This document shows positions 5,917-6,942 of a stretch of DNA of 6,942 nucleotides, piece after piece. The position numbers and the translations under genes are program-made. The DNA is taken from contig JAICUZ010000143.1 in NCBI GenBank assembly GCA_025935595.1, positions 1 to 6,942 of the forward strand, written 5' to 3'. Within the stretch, counting starts at the first letter, position 1; every line of letters starts with the position of its first letter. Origin of the DNA: Burkholderiales bacterium. Lineage in GTDB: Bacteria > Actinomycetota > Thermoleophilia > Gaiellales > Gaiellaceae. The notes beneath the pieces are model-generated. The model was not told the origin of the DNA. It ran no database searches and saw nothing but the letters and a program-made list of their open reading frames with translations.

Positions 5917-6942
5917 CTATACCCGAGTCGCCGCGCCGGCTCTGATCTCGTCTTTCAGCGCGTCCTGCTCCTCGTCGTCGAGCCCGATCGCGACGGCGGC
6001 GATCGTGGCCCCCTCCTTCAGGAACCGATAGAGGGCGTGGTCGCCCGAGAAGTCGCCTTCGAGCGAGGTGCCGTCGTGGCCCGAGCTGTCGCCGAACGAC
6101 CGGAAGCTGCGACCGAACTCCTCGGAGAAGAACGACGAGACCGTGTCGTAGCGTGCCTCCGCGTCGCCGGCGAGGATCTTGCCGAGCGTCGTCCCGTGGT
6201 AGGCCGCGGTCGACCAGTGCTCGATCCGGCGGTGGCGCCCGTAAAGCGGGTCGAAGAACTCGGCGACGTCCCCGATCGCGTACACACCGTCGCGCGCACT
6301 CCGGAAGCGCTCGTCGACGACGACGCCGCTCCGCACCTCGAGGCCGGCGTCACGCGCCAGCTCGACGTTCGGCTCGACACCGATCCCGGCGACCACGATG
6401 TCGGCGTCCGGGATGTCGCTCGCCTCGAGACGAAGGTCGACGCCGTTCGCGCGGTAGATCTCCTGGAGCGACTCCGAGAGCGGCGGGCACTCGATCGTCG
6501 CGAACAGCATCGGGTCGCGGACGATCTGCGTCACCTTGACACCGATCATGGTGAGAGAGGCGGTGATCTCGCAGCCGATGAAGCCGCCGCCGATCACCGT
6601 CGCCGTCTTCGCCGACTCGGCGCGGCGCCGAAGGTCGAGCGAGTCGTCGAGCGTGCGGAACGCGAGCGCGTCGCCGAGCTTGCGGGGTGTCGCGCCGGTG
6701 GCAAGGACGATGGTGTCCGCGTCGACCGCGTCGAGCGACTCGATGCGCTCGCCGAGGTGCATGTCGACTCCTTCGAGCTTGATCAGCGCATCCCCGGGCT
6801 CCGACTCGCCGCGAAGCAGGCGCTTGGTGAGCGGCGGCCGGTGGTACGGCCCGTGCGGGTCCTGCGACCAGAGGGTGATGTCCTCCGTCCCGCCGGACTC
6901 GCGGTAGCTCTCGACGAGCTTCGCGGCGGAGAGGCCGCCTCC
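5917..6942 (-). CDS. FAD-dependent pyridine nucleotide-disulfide oxidoreductase family protein, ferredoxin/rubredoxin reductase type (5' end missing)
   Basis: The frame is open to the right edge of the window, so 341 C-terminal residues are visible and the true start lies outside; the Met at 6762 is internal. The visible part begins inside the first Rossmann glycine motif (GGGLSAAK). Next come PYHRPPLTK (about residues 33-40), which is typical of BphA4/rhodocoxin/rubredoxin-reductase relatives, then ATGATPRKL (81-89) and the NAD(P)H-binding GGGFIG (118-123) with E125. YAIGDVAEF (221-229) is the FAD-contacting motif. The C-terminal part (HW at 242-243, SFFSEEFG at 270-277) fits the reductase C-terminal domain. 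No CxxxxC redox disulfide is visible. Members of this family pass electrons from NAD(P)H through FAD to a small ferredoxin or rubredoxin. No such partner gene is in the window, so the acceptor is unknown. It ends with TAG 38 bp before tkt on the same strand and may share its transcript. The family call is strong; the substrate is not determined. Confidence 0.88.
   Translation of the reverse strand, partial: GGGLSAAKLVESYRESGGTEDITLWSQDPHGPYHRPPLTKRLLRGESEPGDALIKLEGVDMHLGERIESLDAVDADTIVLATGATPRKLGDALAFRTLDDSLDLRRRAESAKTATVIGGGFIGCEITASLTMIGVKVTQIVRDPMLFATIECPPLSESLQEIYRANGVDLRLEASDIPDADIVVAGIGVEPNVELARDAGLEVRSGVVVDERFRSARDGVYAIGDVAEFFDPLYGRHRRIEHWSTAAYHGTTLGKILAGDAEARYDTVSSFFSEEFGRSFRSFGDSSGHDGTSLEGDFSGDHALYRFLKEGATIAAVAIGLDDEEQDALKDEIRAGAATRV

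Noticed and set aside
4985..6031. 348-codon open frame on the plus strand antisense to tkt
   Set aside because: Arg/Val/Glu-rich mirror translation typical of GC-rich DNA, with no recognisable domain, and fully opposite conserved tkt codons. The same holds for the other plus-strand frames, such as 141-866, 921-1628, 2963-3427 and 3617-4336.

Overview
This window is GC-rich bacterial DNA in which every supported gene lies on the minus strand, so transcription runs from right to left. It holds a compact operon of central carbon metabolism. In transcription order the genes are the 3' part of an FAD/NAD(P)H ferredoxin-reductase-type oxidoreductase, tkt (transketolase), rpiB (ribose-5-phosphate isomerase B), tal (transaldolase), pgi (glucose-6-phosphate isomerase), gnd (6-phosphogluconate dehydrogenase, short form) and the first 40 codons of zwf (glucose-6-phosphate dehydrogenase).

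Packing is extreme. The oxidoreductase and tkt are 38 bp apart, and this is the only non-coding DNA in the window. After that, tkt/rpiB share GTGA, rpiB/tal overlap by 23 nt, tal/pgi share ATGA, pgi and gnd abut with no gap, and gnd/zwf share ATGA. Such junctions suggest one polycistronic mRNA with translational coupling. I see no promoter, terminator, RNA gene, mobile element, long repeat or CRISPR array.

Together the genes form a loop. Zwf starts and Gnd completes the oxidative pentose phosphate branch, giving ribulose 5-phosphate. RpiB, Tkt and Tal run the non-oxidative branch, and Pgi returns fructose 6-phosphate to glucose 6-phosphate. The lactonase (pgl) and ribulose-5-phosphate 3-epimerase (rpe) are not in the window.

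The base composition, the SDGD-type transketolase, the long (about 370 aa) transaldolase class and the tal-pgi-gnd-zwf order suggest an actinobacterial lineage, perhaps a deep-branching one such as Thermoleophilia. This is inference from recalled family traits and has not been tested by search. I did not find an undescribed system here. The points most worth a second look are the non-canonical motif order in Pgi, which matches what I recall of the PGI half of fused Tal-Pgi proteins, the tight tal/pgi overlap, and the NAD-type signature in the short Gnd.
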